NCBI GenBank assembly: GCA_009886115.1
Contig: VFJJ01000060.1
Coordinates: 1 to 42,386, forward strand
Source: Actinomycetota bacterium
Lineage (GTDB): Bacteria; Actinomycetota; Acidimicrobiia; IMCC26256; VFJJ01
Direction of reading: 5' to 3'
DNA: 42,386 nt
Shown here: positions 23,597-31,585 of the stretch, in pieces
Layout of the letters: the number at the start of each line of letters is the position of its first letter
Numbering within the stretch: position 1 is the stretch's first letter
Program-made: the position numbers and the translations under genes
Notes under the pieces: generated by a model
Databases searched by the model: none
The model's input: only the letters and a program-made list of their open reading frames with translations
What the model was told of the DNA's origin: nothing

Positions 23597-25113
23597 CCCT
23601 CGCCGCCCGGGCTCCCGCCGCGCTGGCCGACGAGCACCTCCAGCAGGCGCTGGGCCGCATCACCGACCGGTACCGCCTCGTTCGCGCCCGCGCCCGGGAG
23701 ACGCCCGACACCGACGACCGCAAGCACCGGGCCGGGGCGCTCCGACGCGAGATCCTGGCCGACCTCGACGGCTGGATCGACAGGGTGACCAGCTCCCTCG
23801 AGCGGGTCGGAGCGGTCGTGCACCGTTGCGCCACCGCGGCCGATGCGGCCGAGACCGTCGTCGCCATCGCCCGTGCGGAAGGCTCCCGACTCGCGGTCAA
23901 GTCGAAGTCGATGGCCACCGAGGAGATCCATCTCAACGCCGCCCTCGAGGCGATCGGCGTCGAGGTGATCGAGGGTGACCTCGGCGAGTACATCGTCCAG
24001 ATCGCCGGCGAACGGCCGTCGCACATCATCACGCCGGCCATCCACAAGACCCTGGGCCAGGTCGCCGATCTGTTCAGCCCGCTGGCCGGTCACACCCTCC
24101 CCGTCGAGCGCGAGGCTCTCTGCGCCTTCGCCCGCGATCACCTGCGCACCAAGTTCCTGAACGCCGACCTGGGCATCACCGGGGCCAACTTCGTCGCGGC
24201 CGACACGGGGACGATCGTCCTCGTCACCAACGAGGGCAACGGTCGCATGGCCACGACCGTCCCCCGGGTCCAGGTCTCGGTGGTACCGATCGACAAGATC
24301 GTCCCCCGGCTCGCCGATCTCGGGGCGATCCTCCCGTTGCTCACCGAGCACGCGACGAACCAGTCGATCACGGCCTACCTGTCGATGACCACCGGGCCCC
24401 GGCGGGCCGGCGAGATCGACGGGCCCGAGGTGCTCCACGTGGTCCTGCTCGACGGGCACCGCCGCGATCTGGTCGGTACTCCCTACGAGGAGATGCTGGC
24501 CTGCATCCGGTGCGGGGCCTGCCTCAACGCCTGCCCGGTGTACGCCAAGGTCGGTGGGCACGCCTACGACTCGGTGTACCCGGGGCCCATGGGGTCGGTG
24601 CTCACGCCGTTGCTGTCGGGCGGCACCGAGGGACGCGACCTCCCGTTCGCCTCGTCGCTGTGCGGCGCCTGCACCGAGATCTGCCCGGTCGGCATCCCGT
24701 TGGCCGACCTCCTCGTGCGCCTCCGAGCCGACCTACGCACGCCGGGTCCGGTGGTGCCCGCACGCGTGGGCCGCACGCCGCCCGGCAGGGCCGGGCCCCA
24801 GGCCGGCCCCGGCCCTGTCAGTTCCCCGGGCACCCGTCCGCCGGCTGCGGGTTTTCCGTGGCCGGGCGCCGACGCCGCGCTGTCTCGCCAGCCGTGGTAC
24901 CGCAGCCTCGGCTGGAGCATCTGGGCCCGGGTGTGGAGCCGGCCCCGGCTGTACCGGGCCACGCTGGCCCTCGGGCGGCTCGTGACGCGGCGACGAAGCG
25001 GCTGGTGCCGTCGGCTTCCCGGCTCAGGCGGCTGGACGGCGACGCGCGACCTGCCGAGCCTCGCCCAGCCGGGGTTCCGCAGGCTCTGGACCGATCGGGA
25101 ACACCGACGATGA
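23593..25113 (+). CDS. lutB: L-lactate oxidation iron-sulfur protein LutB
   Basis: This 506-residue protein has an N-terminal LUD domain (about 50-310; AVKSKSMATEEIHLNAALE, ADTGTIVLVTNEGNGRM) and two 4Fe-4S motifs, CIRCGACLNACPVY and CGACTEICPVGIP, with the linker GHAYDSVYPGPMGSVLTPLL. Both domains are diagnostic of LutB. The last about 130 residues are Pro/Arg-rich with weak conservation. The GTG start overlaps the lutA stop and the stop overlaps the lutC ATG, so the three subunits are co-translated. Confidence 0.93.
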   Translation: MTLAARAPAALADEHLQQALGRITDRYRLVRARARETPDTDDRKHRAGALRREILADLDGWIDRVTSSLERVGAVVHRCATAADAAETVVAIARAEGSRLAVKSKSMATEEIHLNAALEAIGVEVIEGDLGEYIVQIAGERPSHIITPAIHKTLGQVADLFSPLAGHTLPVEREALCAFARDHLRTKFLNADLGITGANFVAADTGTIVLVTNEGNGRMATTVPRVQVSVVPIDKIVPRLADLGAILPLLTEHATNQSITAYLSMTTGPRRAGEIDGPEVLHVVLLDGHRRDLVGTPYEEMLACIRCGACLNACPVYAKVGGHAYDSVYPGPMGSVLTPLLSGGTEGRDLPFASSLCGACTEICPVGIPLADLLVRLRADLRTPGPVVPARVGRTPPGRAGPQAGPGPVSSPGTRPPAAGFPWPGADAALSRQPWYRSLGWSIWARVWSRPRLYRATLALGRLVTRRRSGWCRRLPGSGGWTATRDLPSLAQPGFRRLWTDREHRR

Positions 25114-25751
25114 CCGACGCCGTCTCTCTCCTGTCCGAACGCCTGCGTGCCAATCGCTGCGCCGTCCACGGTCCCGTCGATCGGGGGCATCTCGGTGCGA
25201 CGATCGTCGCGGTGCTGGGGGCCCTCGTCGACAGCCGGCCCGTCGCCTTGCCCAGCGCTCCCGATCCCCTCCTCGACGCTCCCGGCGTGACCGCCGCGTT
25301 CGCGGATTGGCCCGGCTCCGTCGACGTGATCCGTCCCGATTCGCCGCGCTGGCCCGACGAGATCGCCGGCTGCTGCGTCGGGATCGCCGTCGCGACGCTG
25401 GCAGCCGCCGATCTCGGGATCGTCGCTGTCGCCTGCTCCCCCGGCGCTCCCCGCTCCCTCACGTTGCTGGCACCGACGATCCTGCTCGTGGTTCGGGCCG
25501 AGACGGTGCACCACAGCTTCGAAGACGCTTGGGGAGCATTGGCCTCGGGAAGCCTGGCGTCGGGCGCGCTGGCCTCGGGCGTGTCATGGATCAGCGGGCC
25601 GTCGCGCACCGGCGATCTCGAGATGATCCTCACCTGGGGCGTGCACGGCCCCGCCCGGGTCGAGGTCGTCATCGTCACATCCGATCCTCCCGCTGACGTC
25701 ATCGGGGCGGCCGCGGGGATCGACGGGGCCGGCATCGAGGTCAGCCGGTAG
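25110..25751 (+). CDS. lutC: LUD-domain protein LutC
   Basis: This 213-residue LUD-domain subunit of the lactate-utilisation complex carries AATLAAADLGIVAVACSPG and the terminal SGPSRTGDLEMILTWGVHGPARVEVVIV, the family's conserved end. The ATG overlaps the lutB stop (ATGA). A short repeat (LASGSLASGALASGVS) before the conserved end has three near-identical ASG units and looks like a local expansion in a loop. Its stop codon forms part of the next gene's -10 box. Confidence 0.9.
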   Translation: MTDAVSLLSERLRANRCAVHGPVDRGHLGATIVAVLGALVDSRPVALPSAPDPLLDAPGVTAAFADWPGSVDVIRPDSPRWPDEIAGCCVGIAVATLAAADLGIVAVACSPGAPRSLTLLAPTILLVVRAETVHHSFEDAWGALASGSLASGALASGVSWISGPSRTGDLEMILTWGVHGPARVEVVIVTSDPPADVIGAAAGIDGAGIEVSR

Positions 25752-25754
25752 CGT
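25749..25754 (+). promoter_or_regulatory. -10 box of the HhH-GPD gene, overlapping the lutC stop
   Basis: TAGCGT includes the lutC TAG stop and lies 6 nt before the ATG at 25761, so the transcript should be leaderless. Confidence 0.45.
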
Positions 25755-25760
25755 TGGGCC

Positions 25761-26339
25761 ATGGCGCCCCCCGTTGTCCTGCCCTTCACGCCCGACCACG
25801 CGGCCAACGAGCTCCTGGCCAAGGAGCCCTTGGCGTTGTTGATCGGGATGCTCCTCGACCAGCAGTTCCCGATGGAGCGCGCCTTCGCCTCGCCGGCGCT
25901 CCTCAAAGAGCGTCTCGGGCGCCTCGACGTGAGCGCGATCGCCGAGATGGACCCCGACGAGTTGGCGTCGGTCTTCGTCGGCCCGCCCGCCCTGCACCGG
26001 TTTCCCGGCTCGATGGCCGGCCGAACCCAGGAGGTCTGCCGGCACCTGGTCGAGCACCACGGGGGAGTGGTCGCGAACCTGTGGAATGGGGCAGCCGACG
26101 GGCAGGCCTTCTACGACCGGGTGCGGGCGCTCCCCGGCTTCGGTGACGCCAAGACCCGCATCTATGTCGCGATCATCGGCCGCCGCCTCGGTGTCGCGCC
26201 GGCCGGGTGGGAGGCCTACGCCGCCACGTGGGCCTCGATCGCCGACGTCGACACGTTCGAGAAGATCGGCGAGATCCGCGAGCAGAAGCGGGCGATGAAG
26301 GCCGCGGCCAAGGTCCCCAAGACCGCCGCGGGCGGCTGA
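25761..26339 (+). CDS. HhH-GPD-type base-excision-repair-like protein
   Basis: This 192-residue protein of an actinobacterial HhH-GPD subfamily is related to endonuclease III/AlkA-fold DNA glycosylases. The DNA-binding helix-hairpin-helix is LPGFGDAKTRIYVAIIGRRLGV. The N-terminal part (EPLALLIGMLLDQQFPMERAFASP) matches the glycosylase fold core. I do not see the canonical catalytic Lys or the C-terminal 4Cys cluster loop of Nth, so activity is uncertain. It is followed closely by two genes of unrelated type. Confidence 0.85.
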   Translation: MAPPVVLPFTPDHAANELLAKEPLALLIGMLLDQQFPMERAFASPALLKERLGRLDVSAIAEMDPDELASVFVGPPALHRFPGSMAGRTQEVCRHLVEHHGGVVANLWNGAADGQAFYDRVRALPGFGDAKTRIYVAIIGRRLGVAPAGWEAYAATWASIADVDTFEKIGEIREQKRAMKAAAKVPKTAAGG

Positions 26340-26347
26340 GGCCCGAC

Positions 26348-26740
26348 ATGGAGATCGTGGCGGCGTTGTTCGTCGAGGACATCACGTTCCGTACGGTGCC
26401 TGCGGTTCCGAGCCCGTCGACACGCATCGACCTCAAGGGCGTGTTCTTCTCACTCCCGGTCAGCGCGTTCCCTGCCACGATCGAGCCGCATCTCGTGGTG
26501 CTCGTGCGGGTCGCGTCCGAGCACCACGGAACCGGTGCCCTGGTCGTCACCTACCACCGTGACGGACTGGAGATCGCCAGGAACCGCCAGGTGTTCACGG
26601 TCGAGCCCGGGAAGTTCGGGTATCGACTGGTCAAGAGCGAGCTGGTCTTCGACGAGCCGGGGGCCATCGAAGCCCGGTGCGCCATCGACGGCACGCCGAC
26701 GGTCATCACCGTTCCCTTGAGCGTCATTCACGCCGCCTGA
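26348..26740 (+). CDS. Hypothetical protein, DUF6941-like
   Basis: This 130-residue beta-rich soluble protein starts MEIVAALFVEDITFR. The pattern (short N-terminal strand, then LKGVFFSLPVSAFPATIEPHLVVLVRVASEHHGTG and a final VITVPLSV strand) reminds me of DUF6941, whose role is unknown. It lies 8 nt after the HhH-GPD gene and 14 nt before the FIST gene, suggesting an operon. No catalytic or signal motif seen. Confidence 0.7.
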   Translation: MEIVAALFVEDITFRTVPAVPSPSTRIDLKGVFFSLPVSAFPATIEPHLVVLVRVASEHHGTGALVVTYHRDGLEIARNRQVFTVEPGKFGYRLVKSELVFDEPGAIEARCAIDGTPTVITVPLSVIHAA

Positions 26741-26754
26741 ACCCTGGAGGAGCT

Positions 26755-27999
26755 GTGACGGCTCGATTCGCGTCCGGCGTGTCGCAGCACCCGACAGCAA
26801 GCGTGGCCACGGGTGAGGCCGCTGGTCAGGTCATCGAGGCGCTCGACGCCGCGGCCCCCGATCTCGTCGTCATCTTCGCCTCGGTCCATCACACCGACGC
26901 GTTCGCCGACATCGTCGCCTCGGTCCGTGAGCTCGTCGGGGCTCGCATCGTCATCGGCGCCACGGCCAACGGGATCGTCGCCGACGCTCGCGAGATCGAG
27001 GACGGGCCGGCCCTGTCCCTGTTCGCGGCGGCTCTCCCGACGACGCACCTCGATCCGATTCACCTGCAGCATTTCCAGGCCCCCGACGGATCGACGTTCG
27101 TGGGTTGGCCCGACGAGACCGGGCCGCGCCGTCGGGTTGACGAGACCGGGCCGCGCCGTCGGGTTGACGAGAACGAGGTCGCGGGCGATGCGGGTCCGAG
27201 CGCGCCGACGAGCACGCTTCTGCTGCTCGCCGACCCGTTCTCGTTCCCTGCCGACGCGTTCCTGGCCCGGCTCAACGTCTCACACCCGGGCCTGGCCGTC
27301 ATCGGCGGCCTGGCGTCTGCCGCTCGGGGCCCCGGTGGCAACCGGCTGGCGGTGCTCGGCCCCGATTCCGACGGCAGCGGCGTCGTCACCGGAGGAGCCG
27401 TCGGCGTGGTGTTGACGGGTGGGGTGGAGATCGCCACGGTGGTCTCGCAGGGATGTCGACCGGTGGGGCGTCCCCTCGCGGTCACCAAGGGCGAGCGTCA
27501 GTGGATCGTGGAGCTGGCCGGTCGCCCTGCTCTCGAACGGCTCCAGGAGGTCGTGGCCGACGCGAGCGACGATGAGCGCGAGCTGTTCCGGGGCGGTGTG
27601 CACATGGGCCGCGTCGTCGACGAGCACAAGCTCGACTTCGAGCGCGGCGATTTCCTCGTCCGCACCGTGCTGGGCGCCGACCAGAGCACCGGGGCCGTCG
27701 CCGTCGGTGACGTCGTCGAGATCGGCCAGACGGTGCAGTTCCACGTTCGCGACGCGGCCTCGGCCGACGACGACCTGCGCACGCTGCTCGAGGGCTGCCA
27801 CGCCCGGGCGGCGCTCGTCTTCACCTGCAACGGGCGAGGTCGCCACCTCTTCGGCGCGCCCGATCACGATGCGGGCATGATCGACGATCTGCTCGGGCCG
27901 CTCCCGGTCGCCGGGTTCTTCTGTGCCGGCGAGCTGGGCCCGATCGGAGGTCGGAACTTCCTCCACGGCTTCACCGCGAGCATCGCGCTGTTCCGCTGA
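26755..27999 (+). CDS. FIST-domain sensor protein (FIST_N plus FIST_C)
   Basis: This 414-residue protein has a FIST_N domain (residues about 5-210; APDLVVIFASVHHTDAFADI, VIGATANGIVADAREIE, LAVIGGLASAA) and a FIST_C domain (about 240-410; LFRGGVHMGRVVDEHKLDF, FTCNGRGRHLFGAPDHDAGMIDDLL, PVAGFFCAGELGPIGGRNFLHGFTASIALF). FIST domains are thought to bind small ligands in signalling. No kinase or cyclase is fused or adjacent. The GTG start has GGAGGA upstream. A 27-bp tandem repeat in the loop before residue 140 adds one DETGPRRRV unit. Confidence 0.88.
   Translation: MTARFASGVSQHPTASVATGEAAGQVIEALDAAAPDLVVIFASVHHTDAFADIVASVRELVGARIVIGATANGIVADAREIEDGPALSLFAAALPTTHLDPIHLQHFQAPDGSTFVGWPDETGPRRRVDETGPRRRVDENEVAGDAGPSAPTSTLLLLADPFSFPADAFLARLNVSHPGLAVIGGLASAARGPGGNRLAVLGPDSDGSGVVTGGAVGVVLTGGVEIATVVSQGCRPVGRPLAVTKGERQWIVELAGRPALERLQEVVADASDDERELFRGGVHMGRVVDEHKLDFERGDFLVRTVLGADQSTGAVAVGDVVEIGQTVQFHVRDAASADDDLRTLLEGCHARAALVFTCNGRGRHLFGAPDHDAGMIDDLLGPLPVAGFFCAGELGPIGGRNFLHGFTASIALFR
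27112..27165 (+). repeat. 27-bp perfect tandem repeat within the FIST gene
   Basis: Bases 27112-27138 and 27139-27165 are identical and encode DETGPRRRV twice; a third degenerate start (DEN) follows. It preserves the frame and lies in a surface loop between FIST_N strands, as a recent slippage product would. Confidence 0.9.
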
Positions 28000-28140
28000 C
28001 CGGTCTCTGGCCAACGTGCCGGCCTGCAACACGTGCAGCGTGATGACTGTCACGTCGGAGATTCCGTCGGACGGCGGACGTTCTCGGTACATTCGGAGCC
28101 GTCGAACGCGCCGGACCGGCGAGTCGAAAGCGAGGACCTC

Positions 28141-28542
28141 GTGCAGCGTTGCGCCATCCGTCCCCTCATCGGTCTCCTCTCGGTCGGGCTCGTGCTCGCC
28201 GTCACGGCATGCGGAGGTGACGACGACACCGGTACCCCAGCGGCGCCGGCCACCCTGCCGCCCGGCGCGGTGATCGTGCCCGCGGCCGACATCTCCTTTC
28301 CCGTCACGGAGTTCACCGCGGCCGCAGGCGACGTGACCATCCAGTACGTGAACGATCCCGGCCTGATCGCGCACACGCTCGTGATCGAGGACGTCGAGCG
28401 GTCCGACTTCTACCTCGAGATCTCTGGATCCGGTGACACAGCATCGGGCACCGTCGCCCTCACCGCCGGCACGTACACGATCTTCTGCGACATCCCCGCC
28501 CACCGCAGCGCCGGGATGGAAGGGACGCTGACGATCACGTGA
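28141..28542 (+). CDS. Cupredoxin-fold lipoprotein
   Basis: This 133-residue exported copper protein has a signal peptide with lipobox (IGLLSVGLVLAVTACGG), so it is expected to be lipid-anchored at Cys. The plastocyanin/cupredoxin domain shows the copper ligands His in GLIAHTLVI, and Cys, His and Met in FCDIPAHRSAGMEGTLTI. The GTG at 28141 gives a normal signal peptide; a -10-like TACATT is at 28088-28093. A role as electron carrier to or from cytochrome oxidase is plausible because ctaB follows, but this is inference. Confidence 0.88.
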   Translation: MQRCAIRPLIGLLSVGLVLAVTACGGDDDTGTPAAPATLPPGAVIVPAADISFPVTEFTAAAGDVTIQYVNDPGLIAHTLVIEDVERSDFYLEISGSGDTASGTVALTAGTYTIFCDIPAHRSAGMEGTLTIT

Positions 28543-28571
28543 CGTGTTCGGTCGAACGGAGCCCCGGGCGG

Positions 28572-28577
28572 TACAGT
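28572..28577 (+). promoter_or_regulatory. -10 box upstream of ctaB
   Basis: TACAGT lies about 140 nt before the ctaB start, giving a leader of around 130 nt, unusually long for this window. The leader contains an open frame of its own but no structure I can name. Confidence 0.3.
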
Positions 28578-28714
28578 CGGCCGCAGCCGGGCCACAGTGG
28601 GCGAGCGACCCGAGCCGGCTGCGAGATCCCCCGAGCGAGAGCTGAGCGGACTGTGGTGAGCGCGTCCCCCAGGCGGCAGGATTCAGCAGGGGCCCTCACG
28701 TCGCCCGGCCGACG

Positions 28715-29698
28715 TTGCCGATGCCGGACATGAGTGTGCGACCTGCTCCCACGCCAGCCGATGCGGCCGCCGAGGTTGTCGAGACGGCGCCCGTCCGGCC
28801 CGTGCTCGGCGTCGTCGACGGCTCCCCGCTGATCCCCTGGACGACCCGGATCAGCGCCTACTTCTGGCTCACCAAGCCCCGAGTCGTCGAGTTGCTGCTG
28901 GTCACCACGGTGCCGGCCATGATCCTGGCGGCCGGTGGCTGGCCGGGTCTCGGCCTCACCATCGGCGTCGTGATCGGCGGGGCGATGGCCGCTGGCAGCG
29001 CCAATGCGGTCAACAGCTGGATCGAGCGTGACCGCGACAAGTTGATGCACCGCACCGAGTCGCGCCCGTTGCCGACCGGCGCCGTCGAACCCACGATCGC
29101 GCTGATCTTTGCCATCACCCTGCAGGTGGTGGCCTTCGCCGTGCTCTGGCTGGCGGCCAACCTCCTGTGCGCGCTCCTCACCCTCGGCGCAGCGCTGTTC
29201 TACGTGTTCGTGTACACCATCTGGCTCAAGCCGAGGACGGTCCAGAACATCGTGATCGGCGGCGCGGCCGGAGCCGTACCCGTGCTCGCCGGCTGGGCCG
29301 CCGTCACCGGGACGCTCGATGCCTCGGCGTGGGTCATGTTCGCCATCATCTTCTTCTGGACGCCGCCGCACTTCTGGGCGCTGGCCATCAAGTACCGCGA
29401 CGACTACGCCCGGGGCGGCTTCCCGATGATGCCGGTGGTCAAGGGCATCCCTCGCACCACGACCGAGATGCTCGTCTACACGGTGATCGTGGTCGCCACG
29501 ACGCTGGCGCTCGTTCCCGTGGCCGATACGGGCCCGGTGTACCTCGTCGCCTGCTCGGTGCTCGGCGCGGCGTTCATCTTCGTCGCCGTGCGCTTGCGCC
29601 GTCGTCCCGAGCCGGGATCGGCGATCAAGATGTTCGTGTTCTCGAACCTCTACCTGGCGCTGATCTTCTGCGCCATCACCGTCGACACCTTCGTCTGA
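28715..29698 (+). CDS. ctaB: Protoheme IX farnesyltransferase (heme O synthase)
   Basis: CtaB adds a farnesyl group to heme B to give heme O for terminal oxidases. The 327-residue integral membrane prenyltransferase shows the Mg-pyrophosphate site NSWIERDRDKLMHRT (Asp-rich motif) followed by SRPLPTG, and the second motif IKYRDDYARGGFPMMP. YTIWLKPRTVQNIVIGGAAGA is also typical. Eight to nine membrane helices are predictable. The first about 45 residues are soluble and not conserved, and ATGs at 28715, 28721 and 28730 are all possible. An ABC exporter converges on it. Confidence 0.94.
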   Translation: MPMPDMSVRPAPTPADAAAEVVETAPVRPVLGVVDGSPLIPWTTRISAYFWLTKPRVVELLLVTTVPAMILAAGGWPGLGLTIGVVIGGAMAAGSANAVNSWIERDRDKLMHRTESRPLPTGAVEPTIALIFAITLQVVAFAVLWLAANLLCALLTLGAALFYVFVYTIWLKPRTVQNIVIGGAAGAVPVLAGWAAVTGTLDASAWVMFAIIFFWTPPHFWALAIKYRDDYARGGFPMMPVVKGIPRTTTEMLVYTVIVVATTLALVPVADTGPVYLVACSVLGAAFIFVAVRLRRRPEPGSAIKMFVFSNLYLALIFCAITVDTFV

Positions 29699-29710
29699 GG
29701 ACTCCACCGG

Positions 29711-29750
29711 CCCGCTCCGCTGGTCCTGAGCGGACGGGCGTCGAACGCCC
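29711..29750. terminator. Overlapping hairpins between convergent ctaB and ABC permease
   Basis: Arms 29711-29721 and 29729-29738 form a 10-bp stem with one bulge and a 7-nt loop. A second perfect 6-bp hairpin (29736-29741 with 29745-29750, loop CGA) overlaps it, so the two are alternatives. They lie between stops at 29698 (+) and 29773 (-), as expected for terminators of both transcripts. Confidence 0.6.
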
Positions 29751-29772
29751 CGAGAACGCAGAGGACGCCCGA

Positions 29773-30525
29773 TCAGCGCTCTTCCCAGCGGAACAGACGC
29801 GACGTCACGACGGGGGTGGCGATCGTCCAGGCTGCGAGCACGATGAGGCTCCAGCTGGGCACGTCGGCGCCGTCGGTGAGGACGCCACGGAGGCTCTCCG
29901 ACAACGCTGCGCCGGGAAGGGCCTGCGCGACGAGCTCGACGGCCCGGGGCATCTGCTCGAGGGGGTAGGCCATGCCACCAATGGCCGTGAACACGAGATA
30001 CAGGCCGTTGGCCAGGGCCAGGGTCGCTTCGGCTCGGAGCGTGCCGGCCATCAGGAGACCCAGGGACGCGAAGGCGACCGTCCCGGCGACGACGAGCCCG
30101 AGGGCCGGGACGATCCCGGCAGCGTCGGGACGCCAGTCGAGCGCCACCGCTGTGACGACGAGCACCACGATCTGCAGGGCCTCGATGGCCAGGACCGACG
30201 TGATCTTGGCGGCGAGCAGTCGTCCCCGGGTGAGCGGCGATGCTCCCAGGCGTTTCAGCACGCCGTACCGGCGCTCGAAGCCCGTCGCGATGGCGAGCGA
30301 GACCATCGCCGACGACATCACGGCCAGCGCGAGCACGCCCGGGGTGAGGAACTCGACCGGGGTCTCGACGCCGAGGTCGACGAAGTCGGCCTTCGAGAAG
30401 AAAGCCAGGATCCCGACCGGGATCACCAGGGCCACGAGGAGGCTCTCGCCCCGCCGCAAGGTGAGCGCCAGCTCGACGCGAACCTGCGCCAGGACCGACC
30501 GGGTCATCGACGCCGACGCGCTCAC
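29773..30525 (-). CDS. ABC-2 type transporter permease
   Basis: This 250-residue membrane protein has six predicted helices. Characteristic segments: RRGESLLVALVIPVGILAFF, GVLALAVMSSAMVSLAIATGFERRYGVLKRLGASPLTRG (the ABC-2 cytoplasmic loop), GGMAYPLEQMPRAVELVAQALPGAALSESLRGVL. It overlaps the ATPase gene by 4 nt. ABC-2 exporters of this type lie near heme A/O synthesis genes in several actinobacteria; the substrate is unknown. Confidence 0.9.
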   Translation of the reverse strand: MSASASMTRSVLAQVRVELALTLRRGESLLVALVIPVGILAFFSKADFVDLGVETPVEFLTPGVLALAVMSSAMVSLAIATGFERRYGVLKRLGASPLTRGRLLAAKITSVLAIEALQIVVLVVTAVALDWRPDAAGIVPALGLVVAGTVAFASLGLLMAGTLRAEATLALANGLYLVFTAIGGMAYPLEQMPRAVELVAQALPGAALSESLRGVLTDGADVPSWSLIVLAAWTIATPVVTSRLFRWEER

Positions 30526-31451
30526 TTGAGCGCCCCGTCGTTGGTGAGACGGAGGAAGACCTCTTCGAGCGTGCGCCGTCCCGCCCGGAGATCGCCGATC
30601 GGCTCGTCGCGGTCGCGCAGCCAGCAGGCCAGGTCGGCGACCAACGCCGGGGTGGCCTCGGCCACGATGCGGTACTGCCCGGGCTCGTCCTCGACGATCG
30701 CATCGACGGCCATTGCCAGCGCACCGGCCAGCGAGTCGCGATCGAGCCCCGGACGGGCCGAGAAGCGCGTCTCGCTCGAGGCCAGACCGGCCCCGAGCTC
30801 GCCCGGGGCGCCCAGGGCCACGAGGCGACCCTGATCGACGATCGCCACCCGGTCGCAGAGCCGTTCGGCCTCGTCCATGAAGTGCGTCGTGAGCAACACG
30901 GTGGCGCCGCCGTCGGCCAGGCTGCGCACGAGCTCCCAGGTCCGGGTACGAGCGTGGGGATCCATCCCGGCGGTCGGCTCGTCGAGGAAGACGAGCTCGG
31001 GACGGCCGACGAGTGCGAGGGCGAGCGCCAGGCGTTGACGTTGGCCGCCCGAGAGGCGACGCACATGGCTCGAGGCCACGTCGGTGAGGCCCACGAGCTC
31101 GAGCAGACCCTCGGGCGACTCGGGCTCGGCGAAGAACCCGGCGTACTGGCGCAGCACCTCATGGGCCTTGATCCCGGGGTACAGCCCGCCGTCTTGGAGC
31201 ATGACGCCGACGCGGGGCTTGAGCGCGCGCCCGTCACGCCACGGATCGAGCCCCAGGACCTGTACCGACCCCGCGTCGGGCCGGCGGAAGCCCTCGAGGA
31301 TCTCGACCGTCGTCGTCTTGCCGGCGCCGTTGGGTCCGAGCAGACCGAACACCTCGCCGGGCGCGACCGTGAACGACAGGTCGTCGACGACGGCCCGTTC
31401 TCCGTAGCGTTTGGAGAGGTGATCGACGACCACCGCCGCCTCGACCGGCAC
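30522..31451 (-). CDS. ABC transporter ATP-binding protein
   Basis: This 309-residue ATPase powers the permease encoded after it. Walker A is GPNGAGKTT, the signature LSGGQRQRLALA, Walker B LVFLDEPTAGMD, the switch His in LLTTHFMDEAE. A DrrA-like C-terminal domain of about 90 residues follows. I start it at GTG 31451 (VPVEAAVVVDHLSKRYG): a TACGCT -10 box lies 8 nt upstream; a GTG at 31502 would place that promoter inside the gene. Confidence 0.9.
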   Translation of the reverse strand: MPVEAAVVVDHLSKRYGERAVVDDLSFTVAPGEVFGLLGPNGAGKTTTVEILEGFRRPDAGSVQVLGLDPWRDGRALKPRVGVMLQDGGLYPGIKAHEVLRQYAGFFAEPESPEGLLELVGLTDVASSHVRRLSGGQRQRLALALALVGRPELVFLDEPTAGMDPHARTRTWELVRSLADGGATVLLTTHFMDEAERLCDRVAIVDQGRLVALGAPGELGAGLASSETRFSARPGLDRDSLAGALAMAVDAIVEDEPGQYRIVAEATPALVADLACWLRDRDEPIGDLRAGRRTLEEVFLRLTNDGALK

Positions 31452-31459
31452 GGCCGGGG

Positions 31460-31465
31460 AGCGTA
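31460..31465 (-). promoter_or_regulatory. -10 box of the ABC exporter operon (leaderless)
   Basis: TACGCT on the minus strand, 8 nt before the GTG at 31451. Same hexamer as at prcB and vapB. Confidence 0.45.
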
Positions 31466-31573
31466 GCCAGCTCGACGCCACAACCTCGTTCTGTGTCTCC
31501 ACGACCTCAACAGGGCCTGGAAACCACGCGTCACCCGACCGGAGCGGCCGCGCCGGCCATCGGTGAACCGGGG

Positions 31574-31579
31574 TAGGTT
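31574..31579 (+). promoter_or_regulatory. -10 box of the AhpC/TSA_2 gene (leaderless)
   Basis: TAGGTT lies 6 nt before the ATG at 31586. It fixes the translation start 51 codons upstream of the in-frame TGA and so argues that the sequence before the TGA is expressed as part of this gene. Confidence 0.5.
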
Positions 31580-31585
31580 CTCGCC

